DNA of 46,453 nt, from contig JAYULW010000043.1 in the NCBI GenBank assembly GCA_043763155.1, positions 1 to 46,453 of the forward strand. Direction: 5' to 3'. Origin of the DNA: JANYBV01 sp043763155 (GTDB lineage: Bacteria; Pseudomonadota; Alphaproteobacteria; Rickettsiales; SXRF01). Shown here piece by piece: positions 33,762 to 41,829 of this stretch (position 1 is its first letter; each line of letters opens with the position of its first letter). The notes beneath the pieces were generated by a model, which did not search any database, was not told the DNA's origin, and saw nothing but the letters and a program-made list of their open reading frames with translations. Both the position numbers and the translations under genes were made by a program.

Positions 33762-34991
33762 CTACGCATGCTTCGCTTTGGCAGGTGCATTCGCCGCCAA
33801 AAGTACTGCAACGCCCGGAAGCGTCTTGCCCTCAAGCCACTCAAGGAACGCGCCCCCCGCCGTGGAAAGATAGCTGAATTCCTGCGCCATTCCCGCATGG
33901 GTGAGGGCTGCAACCGTGTCGCCGCCGCCCGCCACGCTGTGCAGTTTCTTTTCGCCCGTAAGCTTGCCCACAATGCGCGCAAGGTTGATGGTGCTTGCGT
34001 CAAACGGGCTGGTCTCAAACGCGCCCACCGGCCCGTTCCACACCACCGTTTTGCAGGTCTGCAACGCCTCGCGGTACACCTGCAAACTATACGGCCCAAT
34101 ATCCACTGCCGTATGCGTAGACGGAATCTTGTCCACCTCCACCACGCGGCACGGCGCATGCGCCGAAAATTTCTGCACCACCACCAGATCGGTCGGCAGC
34201 ACAATCCGGCATTTCTTTTTCTCAGCGTCTTTCAAAATGCGCTTGGCCGTTACCTTCATGCCCGGCTCGCAAATGGACTTGCCCACATCATGCCCCTGCG
34301 CCAGCAAAAACGTATTGGCCATCGCCCCGCCAATGATCAGCATGTCCATCGTTTCCAGCAGATTCTCCAGCAGCTCCAGCTTGGTCGAAACCTTGGACCC
34401 ACCCACAATCGCCCCAATCGGCGTCTTGGGGTTGGAAAGAATACTGCCCAGCACTTCCAGCTCTTCCTGCATCAAACGCCCAGCCGCGACTGGAAGATGC
34501 GCCGCAATACCCGTGATGGACGCATGCGCCCGGTGTGACGCCGAAAACGCGTCATTAATATAGATGTCGCCTAACGAGGCCAGCTCACGCGCAAAATTCG
34601 CATCACCCTTTTCTTCTTCCGGGTGAAAGCGCAAATTTTCCAAAAGCAAAACCCCACCCGGCTTCAGCTTGGCCACCGCGTCCCGCGCCGCAGGCCCCAC
34701 GCAATCCACGCCAAACGCCACTTTCTTCGCGTCCAGCGCGTCCGACACCGCGTCCACCAGTGGAGCGAGCGACATGGAAGGCACAAACTTGCCCCCCGGC
34801 CTGTCGAAATGCGACAGCAGCACAATGCGCGCCTTCTTTTTAATCAGGTAATTCAGCGTCGGCAGCAGGCGCACAATGCGCGTATTGTCGGTCACTTCCC
34901 CGCCCTGCATCGGCACGTTCAGATCCGTGCGTAGCAAAACCACCTTGCCCGCAATATCCACATCTTCGAGCTTGGGAAACTTCAGGACCAT
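33762..34991 (-). CDS. pgk: Phosphoglycerate kinase
   Basis: A 409-residue glycolytic/Calvin enzyme. VVLLRTDLNVPMQGGEVTDNTRI is the family signature, followed by LLSHFDRPGGK, GGSKVSTKLELL and the nucleotide-binding end VAGGGDTVAAL and FSYLSTAGGAFLEWLEGK. It transfers phosphate from 1,3-bisphosphoglycerate to ADP. The start at 34991 overlaps the gapA stop by 10 bp; the frame is open to 35030 but inside gapA. Confidence 0.97.
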   Translation of the reverse strand: MVLKFPKLEDVDIAGKVVLLRTDLNVPMQGGEVTDNTRIVRLLPTLNYLIKKKARIVLLSHFDRPGGKFVPSMSLAPLVDAVSDALDAKKVAFGVDCVGPAARDAVAKLKPGGVLLLENLRFHPEEEKGDANFARELASLGDIYINDAFSASHRAHASITGIAAHLPVAAGRLMQEELEVLGSILSNPKTPIGAIVGGSKVSTKLELLENLLETMDMLIIGGAMANTFLLAQGHDVGKSICEPGMKVTAKRILKDAEKKKCRIVLPTDLVVVQKFSAHAPCRVVEVDKIPSTHTAVDIGPYSLQVYREALQTCKTVVWNGPVGAFETSPFDASTINLARIVGKLTGEKKLHSVAGGGDTVAALTHAGMAQEFSYLSTAGGAFLEWLEGKTLPGVAVLLAANAPAKAKHA

Positions 34992-35980
34992 AGACGCGCC
35001 ACATCCAGCATGCGGCAGGAAAACGCCCATTCATTATCATACCAGCTGGCCACGCGCGCAAGGCGCTTGCCGGTCACATACGTGCCCGTAAGGTCTGCAA
35101 TGCTGCTAAAGGTCGAATGCGTATAATCAATCGAAACCAGCGGCTCCGTCGAAGCCCCCAGCACACCCTTCAACTCTCCGTCCGCAGCCTTCTTCAATGC
35201 CGTGTTGATCTCATCCTTGGTCACATCTTTGCTGGCCACAAAGCACAAATCAATCATCGAAACATTCGGCGTCGGCACGCGCAGCGCCACCCCGTCCAGC
35301 TTACCTTTGAGTTCCGGCAAAATCAGCCCAATGGTCTTAGCCGCCCCCGTGCTGGTAGGGATGATAGACATGCCCGCCGAGCGCGCCCGGCGCAAATCCT
35401 TGTGGTTATTATCCACCAGGTTCTGGTCGCCCGTATAGGCGTGGATGGTCGTCATGAAACCCGACTCAATCCCGAAATTATCGTTCAAAACCTTCGCCAA
35501 CGGCGCTAACCCATTCGTCGTGCAAGAGCCTACCGACACCACCTGATGTTCTTTTTTCAGCGCCGCATTATTCACGCCAAACACAATGGTCGCATCCACA
35601 TCTTCCGCAGGCGCGGAAATCAGCACCTTCTTCGCACCACCCGCCAAATGCCCAATCGCATCGGCCTTCTTATTAAATTTGCCTGTGCATTCCAGCACCA
35701 CATCCACGCCCATCTCGCCCCACGGGATCAGCTTGGGGTCGCGCTGCTTGGTAAGCTTCACGGTCTTGCCGTTGATGTTCAGGTTCTCGCCTTCCACCAG
35801 CACCTCAAACCCAAAGCGCCCATGCACCGAATCATAGCGCAGCATGTGCGCGTGGGTTTCCGCCGTTGCCGTACCGTTTACCGCAACCAGTTCAATATCT
35901 TTCGCGCCCGACTCATAAATGGCGCGCGCCACGCAGCGCCCAATGCGCCCCAGCCCGTTAATCCCTACGCGTAGTGTCAT
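34982..35980 (-). CDS. gap: Glyceraldehyde-3-phosphate dehydrogenase
   Basis: A 332-residue dehydrogenase. The N-terminal RVGINGLGRIGRCVAR binds NAD(P). The active site is SVGSCTTNGLAPLAKVL with the catalytic Cys; the usual second Cys four residues later (CTTNC) is Gly here. ARSAGMSIIPTSTGAAKTIGL and RVPTPNVSMIDL are conserved, and WYDNEWAFSCRMLD closes the protein. It sits between tkt (4-bp overlap) and pgk. Cofactor preference cannot be fixed; the strand end after the Rossmann motif reads ELVAVNGT, without the Asp typical of strict NAD enzymes, so NADP use is possible. Confidence 0.96.
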   Translation of the reverse strand: MTLRVGINGLGRIGRCVARAIYESGAKDIELVAVNGTATAETHAHMLRYDSVHGRFGFEVLVEGENLNINGKTVKLTKQRDPKLIPWGEMGVDVVLECTGKFNKKADAIGHLAGGAKKVLISAPAEDVDATIVFGVNNAALKKEHQVVSVGSCTTNGLAPLAKVLNDNFGIESGFMTTIHAYTGDQNLVDNNHKDLRRARSAGMSIIPTSTGAAKTIGLILPELKGKLDGVALRVPTPNVSMIDLCFVASKDVTKDEINTALKKAADGELKGVLGASTEPLVSIDYTHSTFSSIADLTGTYVTGKRLARVASWYDNEWAFSCRMLDVARLWS

Positions 35981-37995
35981 GCTTTCAATTTCTTCAAAAC
36001 GAGTTTTTCAACATTTTCAGCCGTAATGCCAAAATGCTGGTACAAATCTTTCGCCGGTGCCGAAGCGCCAAAACCCGGCATGCCGACGAAAATCCCGTCC
36101 ACACCCAGATACCGCTCCCACCCAAATTTGATCGCAGCCTCAACCGCAACCTTCAACGTGTCCTTGCCCAATACCTCATCGCGATAAGCCGCAGGCTGCG
36201 CATCAAACAATTCCCAGCATGGCAGCGACACCACTTTGGTGGCAACGCCCTTGGCTTCCAGCAGCTTCTGCGCATCCACCGCCAGCGACACTTCCGACCC
36301 CGTGGCCATAATCGTCACGGCAGCAGCGCCTTTGGCCTCCGAAATCACATACCCGCCACGCGCCGATTTATTCTCAGCCGTATACTCCGTGCGCAATGTC
36401 GGCAAATTCTGGCGCGTCAGCGAAAGGATCGAGGGCGTTTCTTTAGTAATGAGCGAAATCGCCCAGCATTCCGCCGTCTCCACCGCATCCGCCGGGCGGA
36501 ACACGTTCAGGTTCGGAATAGCCCGCAAAGAAGACAGATGCTCCACCGGCTGGTGCGTCGGCCCGTCTTCACCAAGGCCAATCGAGTCATGCGTCATCAC
36601 ATAAATAACGCGCTGCTGCATCAGTGCCGAAAGGCGAATCGCCGGGCGGCAATAATCAGTAAACACAAGGAACGTGCCGCCGTAAGGAATAAACCCGCCA
36701 TGCAGCGCAATACCGTTCATGATCGCGCCCATCGCATGCTCGCGCACACCGTAATACACATACGCGCCGCTGAAATCCGCCTCGTTAATCGGCTTCATCG
36801 CCTTGGTCTTGGTATTGTTCGACCCGGTCAAATCCGCAGATCCCCCCAACAGTTCCGGCATCACCGGCACCAAAGCCTCCAGCGTATTTTCCGAAGACTT
36901 GCGCGTCGCCTCATTCGGCTTCGTTTCCGCCAGCTTTTTCTTCAGCGCCTGAATCGTATCGTTAAAGCTCGCAGGCAGTTCTCCCGCCAGCATCCGCTCA
37001 TATTCCGCAAGCTTGCCTGCGTCCAGCTTGGAAAGCTGCGCGTCCCACGCTTCAAATGCCTTCGCGCCGCGCACACCCGTTTCGCGCCATGCGTTCAGCA
37101 CATCCGCAGGAACGTCAAATTCCGCATGCGCCCAGCCAAGCTTTGCGCGTGTGCCTTCAATCTCCGTTTTGCCCAGCGGCGAGCCATGGCTGGAGCTGGT
37201 GCCCGCCTTCGTCGGCGCGCCAAACGCAATCGTGGTGCGGCACGCGATGAGGGAAGGGCGGTCGCTCTTTTTCGCCTTCGCAATCGCGCCCGAAATGGCG
37301 GCCATATCATGCCCGTCAATCGCCTGCACCGCCCAGCCGCTGGCTTCAAAGCGCTTCAGCGTATCTTCCGAGGTGGTAAGGCTGGTCGGCCCGTCAATGC
37401 TGATTTTGTTATCGTCAAACAGCACAATGAGCTTCGAAAGCTTCAAATGCCCCGCAATCGAAATCGCTTCCTGGCTGATGCCTTCCATCAGGCAGCCATC
37501 GCCCGCAATCGTATAAGTGTAATGGTCCGAAACCGCGCCAAACCGCGCCGCCGTCAGCCGCTCCGCCAGCGCCATGCCCACAGCATTCGCCAGCCCTTGG
37601 CCTAAAGGCCCCGTCGTCGTTTCAATGCCTGTCGCATGGCCGTATTCCGGGTGGCCCGCGGTCTTTGCGCCCATCTGCCGGAACTTCTTCAGCTCATCGA
37701 GCGTCATGTCCTCGTACCCGGTCAGGTACAAGAGCGAATATTGCAGCATCGAACCATGCCCCGCCGACAAAATAAACCGGTCGCGGTTGGGCCACAGCGG
37801 GTGCTTGGGGTCAAAGCTCAGATGCTCGGCAAACAACACGGTCGCCACATCCGCCATGCCCATCGGCATGCCCGGATGTCCCGAATTGGCGCGCTCCACC
37901 GCGTCCATGGAAAGGGCCCGGATGGCGTTGGCCATGTCACGGGTGAGTGCGGAAGTTTGTGCGGTTTTCTGGGTGGCCATAGCTTGCTGCATCAT
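35977..37995 (-). CDS. tkt: Transketolase
   Basis: A 672-residue thiamine diphosphate enzyme of usual length. ANSGHPGMPMGMADVATVL, TIAGDGCLMEGISQEA (the ThDP/Mg site), TGHDMAAISGAI-like IDGHDM segment, and in the pyrimidine domain YYGVREHAMGAIMNGIALHGG and THDSIGLGEDGPTHQPVE are all present. It moves two-carbon units between sugar phosphates. First gene of the tkt-gapA-pgk-hypothetical-pepA-marR operon. Tandem ATGs at 37995 and 37992 and another at 37980 are candidate starts; none has a strong ribosome binding site. Confidence 0.97.
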   Translation of the reverse strand: MMQQAMATQKTAQTSALTRDMANAIRALSMDAVERANSGHPGMPMGMADVATVLFAEHLSFDPKHPLWPNRDRFILSAGHGSMLQYSLLYLTGYEDMTLDELKKFRQMGAKTAGHPEYGHATGIETTTGPLGQGLANAVGMALAERLTAARFGAVSDHYTYTIAGDGCLMEGISQEAISIAGHLKLSKLIVLFDDNKISIDGPTSLTTSEDTLKRFEASGWAVQAIDGHDMAAISGAIAKAKKSDRPSLIACRTTIAFGAPTKAGTSSSHGSPLGKTEIEGTRAKLGWAHAEFDVPADVLNAWRETGVRGAKAFEAWDAQLSKLDAGKLAEYERMLAGELPASFNDTIQALKKKLAETKPNEATRKSSENTLEALVPVMPELLGGSADLTGSNNTKTKAMKPINEADFSGAYVYYGVREHAMGAIMNGIALHGGFIPYGGTFLVFTDYCRPAIRLSALMQQRVIYVMTHDSIGLGEDGPTHQPVEHLSSLRAIPNLNVFRPADAVETAECWAISLITKETPSILSLTRQNLPTLRTEYTAENKSARGGYVISEAKGAAAVTIMATGSEVSLAVDAQKLLEAKGVATKVVSLPCWELFDAQPAAYRDEVLGKDTLKVAVEAAIKFGWERYLGVDGIFVGMPGFGASAPAKDLYQHFGITAENVEKLVLKKLKA

Positions 37996-38010
37996 GATAC
38001 TTTTTAAAAG

Positions 38011-38038
38011 ATTTTGACACTGTAACTTTGGTCAATGC
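38011..38038. promoter_or_regulatory. Dyad repeat upstream of tkt, copy 1
   Basis: A 28-bp segment containing TTGAC (38014-38018) and GTCAA (38031-38035), inverted and 12 bp apart. A related copy lies at 38321-38348 (22 of 28 identical, same 22-bp dyad length). Copy 1 lies 19 bp upstream of the tkt start, where a promoter or operator would be. The rest of the 387-bp gap between tkt and the DUF4164 gene (37996-38382) shows no convincing gene. Confidence 0.45.
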
Positions 38039-38320
38039 GATAGGGCGCATCAACGTAAGCCGAACATGCCCACTGTATCAAGCATACGCAAGGAATTTTC
38101 AATCAAAAAATCCCCAAAATCCAAACTCCCCGCGCCTCCCGCGCCCCCAGCCCCCTAAGTCGTTGACAATAATGCAGCTTCAAAACGATCCCAACACCCC
38201 AAAACGCATCATCTGCAGCAATCATCTTTTCATAGCCCAGAAGCCTTTCCCGCGTGATCCCGAATGACTGCGCCGCAGCCCGCCCAAATCCAGGGGCAAG
38301 GCGCTCCACCCCAACTTCAA

Positions 38321-38348
38321 GATTTGATACTTTAACTTTGCTCAAGGC
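38321..38348. promoter_or_regulatory. Dyad repeat upstream of the DUF4164 gene, copy 2
   Basis: Second copy of the element at 38011-38038, same orientation, with TTGA (38324-38327) and TCAA (38342-38345). It ends 34 bp before the start of the coiled-coil gene at 38383 and may hold its promoter (TTGATA at 38324-38329). Confidence 0.45.
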
Positions 38349-38382
38349 ATGATATGTTACGAAAAATGCAAAGGATAAGCCC

Positions 38383-38682
38383 ATGCCCGAACAGCATGCC
38401 CACCCGCTCTATGTCGCAACCCGCCGTTTGGTGGGCGCCCTCGACCGTCTGGAAAACAACCTTCGCCAAGTCAGCGTCTCCGTTGATCGCGACGTCCACC
38501 AGGAGCAGCAAATGGTCTTTTTCGAGCGCGAAAACGCCGCCCTGAAGCAAGAACGCGAAAACCTGAACGCCGCCATCGCACAGCTCCAGTACCAGTATAA
38601 CGACCTCCACAAAGTCGCCTCCAGCATCTACGGCAAGCTCGACGACTCCATCCGCCGCCTGTCCCACATCATCGAAGAATAG
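38383..38682 (+). CDS. DUF4164-type coiled-coil protein
   Basis: A 99-residue, almost wholly helical protein. Heptad-like leucines run through ATRRLVGALDRLENNLRQ and ERENAALKQERENLNAAIAQL to the C-terminal LDDSIRRLSHIIEE. It resembles the small alphaproteobacterial coiled-coil family DUF4164, normally found beside zapA and near tkt. Here zapA does not follow; a tRNA gene and a genomic island do. The location and shape suggest a division-linked role, but that is inference. The gene is single on the plus strand, divergent from tkt. Confidence 0.8.
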   Translation: MPEQHAHPLYVATRRLVGALDRLENNLRQVSVSVDRDVHQEQQMVFFERENAALKQERENLNAAIAQLQYQYNDLHKVASSIYGKLDDSIRRLSHIIEE

Positions 38683-38795
38683 CCCGCCATCGTCGTTTTC
38701 CCTTTCGTATCCGCCCGGCATCCAAGCAAATTTCCCCTAAATAACCCCCATTCTGCCCCACCCGGCAGTCCCCTCATTAATCACTAAATTAATGC

Positions 38796-38824
38796 TTGAC
38801 TAAAATCTCCATCCTACCTAGTTT
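38796..38824 (+). promoter_or_regulatory. Predicted promoter of tRNA-Ala
   Basis: TTGACT (38796-38801) and TAGTTT (38819-38824) are 17 bp apart. The tRNA begins 40 bp later; a small hairpin CACCGC/GCGGTG lies in the leader at about 38836-38852. Confidence 0.5.
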
Positions 38825-38863
38825 CTCCCCCTGCACACCGCTAAGCGCGGTGCTTTCATGTGT

Positions 38864-38939
38864 GGGGGCGTAGCTCAGTTGGTAGAGCGCCTGCTTTGCA
38901 AGCAGGATGTCGCGGGTTCGACTCCTGTCGCCTCCACCA
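38864..38939 (+). tRNA. tRNA-Ala(TGC)
   Basis: A 76-nt cloverleaf: acceptor GGGGGCG pairs with CGCCTCC (one G-T pair), D arm GCTC/GAGC, anticodon stem CCTGC/GCAGG with loop TTTGCAA and anticodon TGC at 38897-38899, T loop TTCGACT, and CCA encoded at 38937-38939. In most alphaproteobacteria a tRNA-Ala(TGC) sits in the rRNA spacer; here it stands alone and borders an island that starts with an integrase remnant, so it is the probable attachment site. Confidence 0.97.
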
Positions 38940-39102
38940 TACTCTCCTCCAGAGAAGTCCATAAAACTCCAAAAATACTAGGAAAATAGCCAGTTTAGGT
39001 GTATAGCGTATCTGTTATACTCCAAGGTCGTTTAGCAAAATCCTACCCCTAAATGGGGTGATCTTGGGGGTAGCGATTTTATACCCAACTGGAGTTACCC
39101 CT

Positions 39103-39183
39103 ATGCCCCTAACTGACCTCGCCGTCCGAAACGCCAAACCCAAAGATAGGCCATATAAGCTTACTGATGGCAAAGGCATGTAG
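39103..39183 (+). pseudogene. P4-type tyrosine integrase, N-terminal remnant
   Basis: Twenty-six codons from ATG 39103 encode MPLTDLAVRNAKPKDRPYKL and TDGKGM before TAG. This is the typical start of P4-family integrases (DUF4102 arm-binding domain), which usually continue GKGLYLLV. Similarity ends at about 39180 and the rest of the gene is missing. A ribosome binding site (GGAG, 39091-39094) and a stem around 39043-39072 (CTACCCC / GGGGTAG) precede it. Its position 163 bp after tRNA-Ala is as expected for an integrated element. Confidence 0.8.
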
Positions 39184-39547
39184 CCCAAGGATAGATGGAT
39201 GGAATGTCAGGGTGTCATGTAGCAGTCTGATGCTTGCTCTTTACGGGTATAAAGAGACCAAGCGCAAAATTTTAGAGACACTGATTAATGATTTGGATGC
39301 TGTAAACGAGCAGGGTGAAATACTTGTAGGTGTTCCTTTTGAACGAATTAGCAGGTTTGATTATTGTTTTGACTTCATATCTGAAAACTTTGAGCTAAAC
39401 CCAAGAAATTTTATCGGCCACAGCCGCACCACCAAAAGTTATATTGAAAAAAGGACGGAATTGGAAGTTTCATGCGTTGAGCGCGGCGGTAGGCTTGAAA
39501 CTGTAAAGTTAGGGACGCTACCAAACCGTCAGGTGGTTAGAGGTTGA
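39167..39547 (+). pseudogene. Replication initiator fragment (rolling-circle Rep-like)
   Basis: The frame 39167-39547 contains VRVSCSSLMLALYGYKETKR, then FERISRFDYCFDFISENFEL, FIGHSRTTK and LGTLPNRQVV. This order and spacing resemble Rep proteins of small integrative elements in alphaproteobacteria (SRxDyxxDF, then G-x-x-PxRQV, usually followed by YDKR). Similarity breaks off right after RQV, where AT-rich sequence changes to GC-rich at about 39541, so the gene is cut at the cassette border. At the 5' side its ATG lies inside the integrase remnant, so the N-terminus is also missing. It is therefore a double-truncated relic; family assignment is from motif memory. Confidence 0.55.
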
Positions 39548-40011
39548 CCCGGCCCGCGAGGTCTGGGTCGAACGCGTATGTTGAGGATGCGGGTGATGAA
39601 CGCCTGGTCGATCGGAACCGCGCGAGCAACGAGCCTTTCGATCAATGTGCGGGCTTCTTGTACCTCTGCGGGCTGGTCGGTTACCCAGCCTACCTCCGCG
39701 AGGGCATTGGCAGAATTGGAAGAGATGTTTGCGGAGCCAATGACGGCGGTATCGCCGAACACCATAATCTTCGCGTGCAAATTGGGCAAAGAATACAGAG
39801 TTGCCCCAAGCCTGAAAGCGGCTTCGAGAACCCTTGCACGGGTTTGCCCAGCCGCGATGGTCTCATCGGTGGCATCTGTGATTAACGTGTCGCCATTCCC
39901 GAATTTGATGATCTGGTCGCTGCTAACATATGCAACGGCGGCAATTTTCGGCACTTTCGTCGAGGCGACTTGGATTTCAGACCAGAGGTTCTCACTCAGC
40001 AATCGTCCCAT
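39529..40011 (-). CDS. PLD-family nuclease-like protein (single HKD motif)
   Basis: A 160-residue protein with one phospholipase D motif, LHAKIMVFGDTAVIGSANIS (His-x-Lys, then Gly-Ser and Asn), as in small PLD nucleases that act as dimers. It is the last gene of a minus-strand operon: HTH regulator, DNA methyltransferase, PD-(D/E)XK-like protein, PLD. ATG 40011 is chosen since it lies 31 bp after the upstream stop and the frame above it is not conserved-looking. The C-terminus runs into the border with the Rep remnant and its last residues (RPRGPGQPLTT) may be new. PLD nucleases accompany methyltransferases in several defence systems. Confidence 0.8.
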   Translation of the reverse strand: MGRLLSENLWSEIQVASTKVPKIAAVAYVSSDQIIKFGNGDTLITDATDETIAAGQTRARVLEAAFRLGATLYSLPNLHAKIMVFGDTAVIGSANISSNSANALAEVGWVTDQPAEVQEARTLIERLVARAVPIDQAFITRILNIRVRPRPRGPGQPLTT

Positions 40012-40042
40012 ATGTCCGCCTTCTATTTGTTCGTAAAGCAAC

Positions 40043-40735
40043 TCAAGTGGTAACCGTTAATGAGTCGACCGGGGACGCCGTGACCCCGGCCCCAACAGAT
40101 CGGCCCGCTACAAACTGGTGATGCAGGAGAAACCTCTGGTCCGTGTGGGCGCGCCTGTGACCGGTTTCTCTGGCATGTGCATCGCCCGGGCGTATCGGCG
40201 ACTCCCCCCAATCGCCAGGCGGGTCCATACCAAGGACCAGATGATGGGCGCGAATATTTGAGAGTACGTTTCGCATCGCCCTCGGCACGTCGCCGTCGAG
40301 GACGTAGCCAAGCATTCCGGCATGGTGTACATGTCGGCTGTATTTCCCGCTGACGAAACGCTGCATGCCCTCCTTGACGTATTCATCAGCCAGTGAGGTC
40401 ATCACGCCGCTTATCCTGGCATTGAGCCGCTTGGCCTCCAGGCAAAAATACAAGTTTCCATCGTGTCCGGGGAAAAAGACAATATCCTTTCTTCCCGTCT
40501 CCTTTTCCAGGTCAGCGTCGATTTCCACATCCTCGTAACGAATGAGGAATCGGTGGACCTGACGATCCTGCTTCTTAACCAAGGAGGCATAAAGCCGGAT
40601 AGAAGTTTTTTTCTCTAACTCGTCCGGTGCAGGGGATGACAGCAGGGTCCAGGCGTCAAGCACCAGCGCTATCACCGTGGCTATCCCTCCCTGGGCGATG
40701 AAATCGTCCCATTCACTGCTATCGCCGATCGTCAT
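40043..40735 (-). CDS. PD-(D/E)XK nuclease-like protein of the defence cassette
   Basis: A 230-residue soluble protein. The centre has GRKDIVFFPG followed by LYFCLEAKRLN, an Asp and an Glu-x-Lys spaced as in the PD-(D/E)XK nuclease fold, then EYVKEGMQRFVSGKYS and AGMLGYVLDG. I infer a nuclease from these motifs; no specific family name is certain. Its start overlaps the methyltransferase stop (ATGA, 40732-40735), so translation is coupled. The C-terminal 50 residues are less ordinary (His- and Arg-rich). If active, its partner methyltransferase would mark self DNA. Confidence 0.7.
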   Translation of the reverse strand: MTIGDSSEWDDFIAQGGIATVIALVLDAWTLLSSPAPDELEKKTSIRLYASLVKKQDRQVHRFLIRYEDVEIDADLEKETGRKDIVFFPGHDGNLYFCLEAKRLNARISGVMTSLADEYVKEGMQRFVSGKYSRHVHHAGMLGYVLDGDVPRAMRNVLSNIRAHHLVLGMDPPGDWGESPIRPGDAHARETGHRRAHTDQRFLLHHQFVAGRSVGAGVTASPVDSLTVTT

Positions 40736-41829
40736 GCGCCCCCCTCAGATCGCATGAGGATCGTGCCGGCGATCTCATCCGCGTCGTTCAACGCAGCCGT
40801 CGCGGACCAGAATCGCTGCCCGACCGGCTTGATGATGTAAAGCAAATCCCCGTCGAACGCCTTCACACCACGCACCAACTCGAAGGTTCCGTAGCCCTTC
40901 GCCGCCCCTTTCTGGAGCCGATAGAGGGCTGCCAAGACGTCCCGCGTGGCCTCATCAAGCCTGTCGGTTGCATCGTCCTTTCGGGTCTTCTGCAAGACCG
41001 CCATGGATACGCCGAGGTTGCCGTTGGCCACAGCTTTGCCATGAACGCGGTAATTGGCTTTCGCCCATTTATTAAGCGTCCCGCAGAGCAAATCTATGTA
41101 GGCTTCGTATTGATCAGGCCGCGAAGGCTTGAGGGATGGCACATCAATCCGCGCCCGTGTCGGCCTGACGCTCGGGATAACGATGTCCACGGTATCGGCC
41201 AGAAGCTTGCTCTCGATCGGGTCAATATCGAAGTACTCGGCGACGAGGGATTCTGCGCGCGATTGGGCGTGCTCTACGGCCTGGTCTCTGCCAAGAACTG
41301 ACTCTCCGATTGCCCTCGTAACGCTCGCCATAAGCCTGCCGGTTTCCGCGACTATTTCAGCGGCTCGAACGGGGCTATCCGCCTCCTGGGGCAGCGGGAA
41401 AGGCAGGCGCATAAGGTCGTCGATGTCGACCATGGCGCGGCTCACCCCCCAGCTCGCCGATGTATGAAACAGGAAGTAGCGGGCTACGCTCGACCGCAGA
41501 TAGAACGTCAGAAATGCCAGCAAATCGGCGTCATCCTCGGGGCCATGGATGCCACGGATGCCGTGCCTATAGGCGACGTTGAAATTCGCGAAGGCGACTT
41601 CGGGCTCGTTGGAGAACCCGGTCTTCACGAGAACTAGAGGCTTTTTGAAGATATCCGTATTGCTGATGCCACGCCGCAGATCCAGCTTGAGATCATCTTC
41701 AATCTTGCAGTCAGACGGGGGAAGCAACAAATCGAGGCGGTGGGTGCTGCGTTCGATCTTTGCCGTTTGACGAAAGGTCAGCTGCCGGAGCGTCTCCTGT
41801 GCGTCGTTCGCTCCGAAAGGCTCGAACCC
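40732..41829 (-). pseudogene. DNA methyltransferase, C-terminal part (separated by in-frame TAG)
   Basis: This frame directly continues that of the gene at 41830-43854 after the TAG at 41832-41830. The first codons after TAG read GFEPFGANDAQETLRQLTF, and the junction WIIA-stop-GFEPF matches the WIIGQGF-type motif of large N6 methyltransferases, so the stop most simply replaces a CAG (Gln). The part downstream (ADLLAFLTFYLRSSVARYFLFHTSASWG and DIDDLMRLPFPLP) is the target-recognition half of these enzymes. The longest piece that could start by itself begins at TTG 41730 (332 residues). No frameshift is needed to join the halves (1040 codons in all). Confidence 0.75.

Noticed and set aside
38103..38384. 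Minus-strand frame of 93 codons between tkt and the DUF4164 gene
   Set aside because: The stretch VERLAPGFGRAAAQSFGITRERLL looks partly protein-like, but the frame overlaps the start of the DUF4164 gene, has no plausible start signal, and ends in a low-complexity Gly/Arg stretch. It may be a relic.
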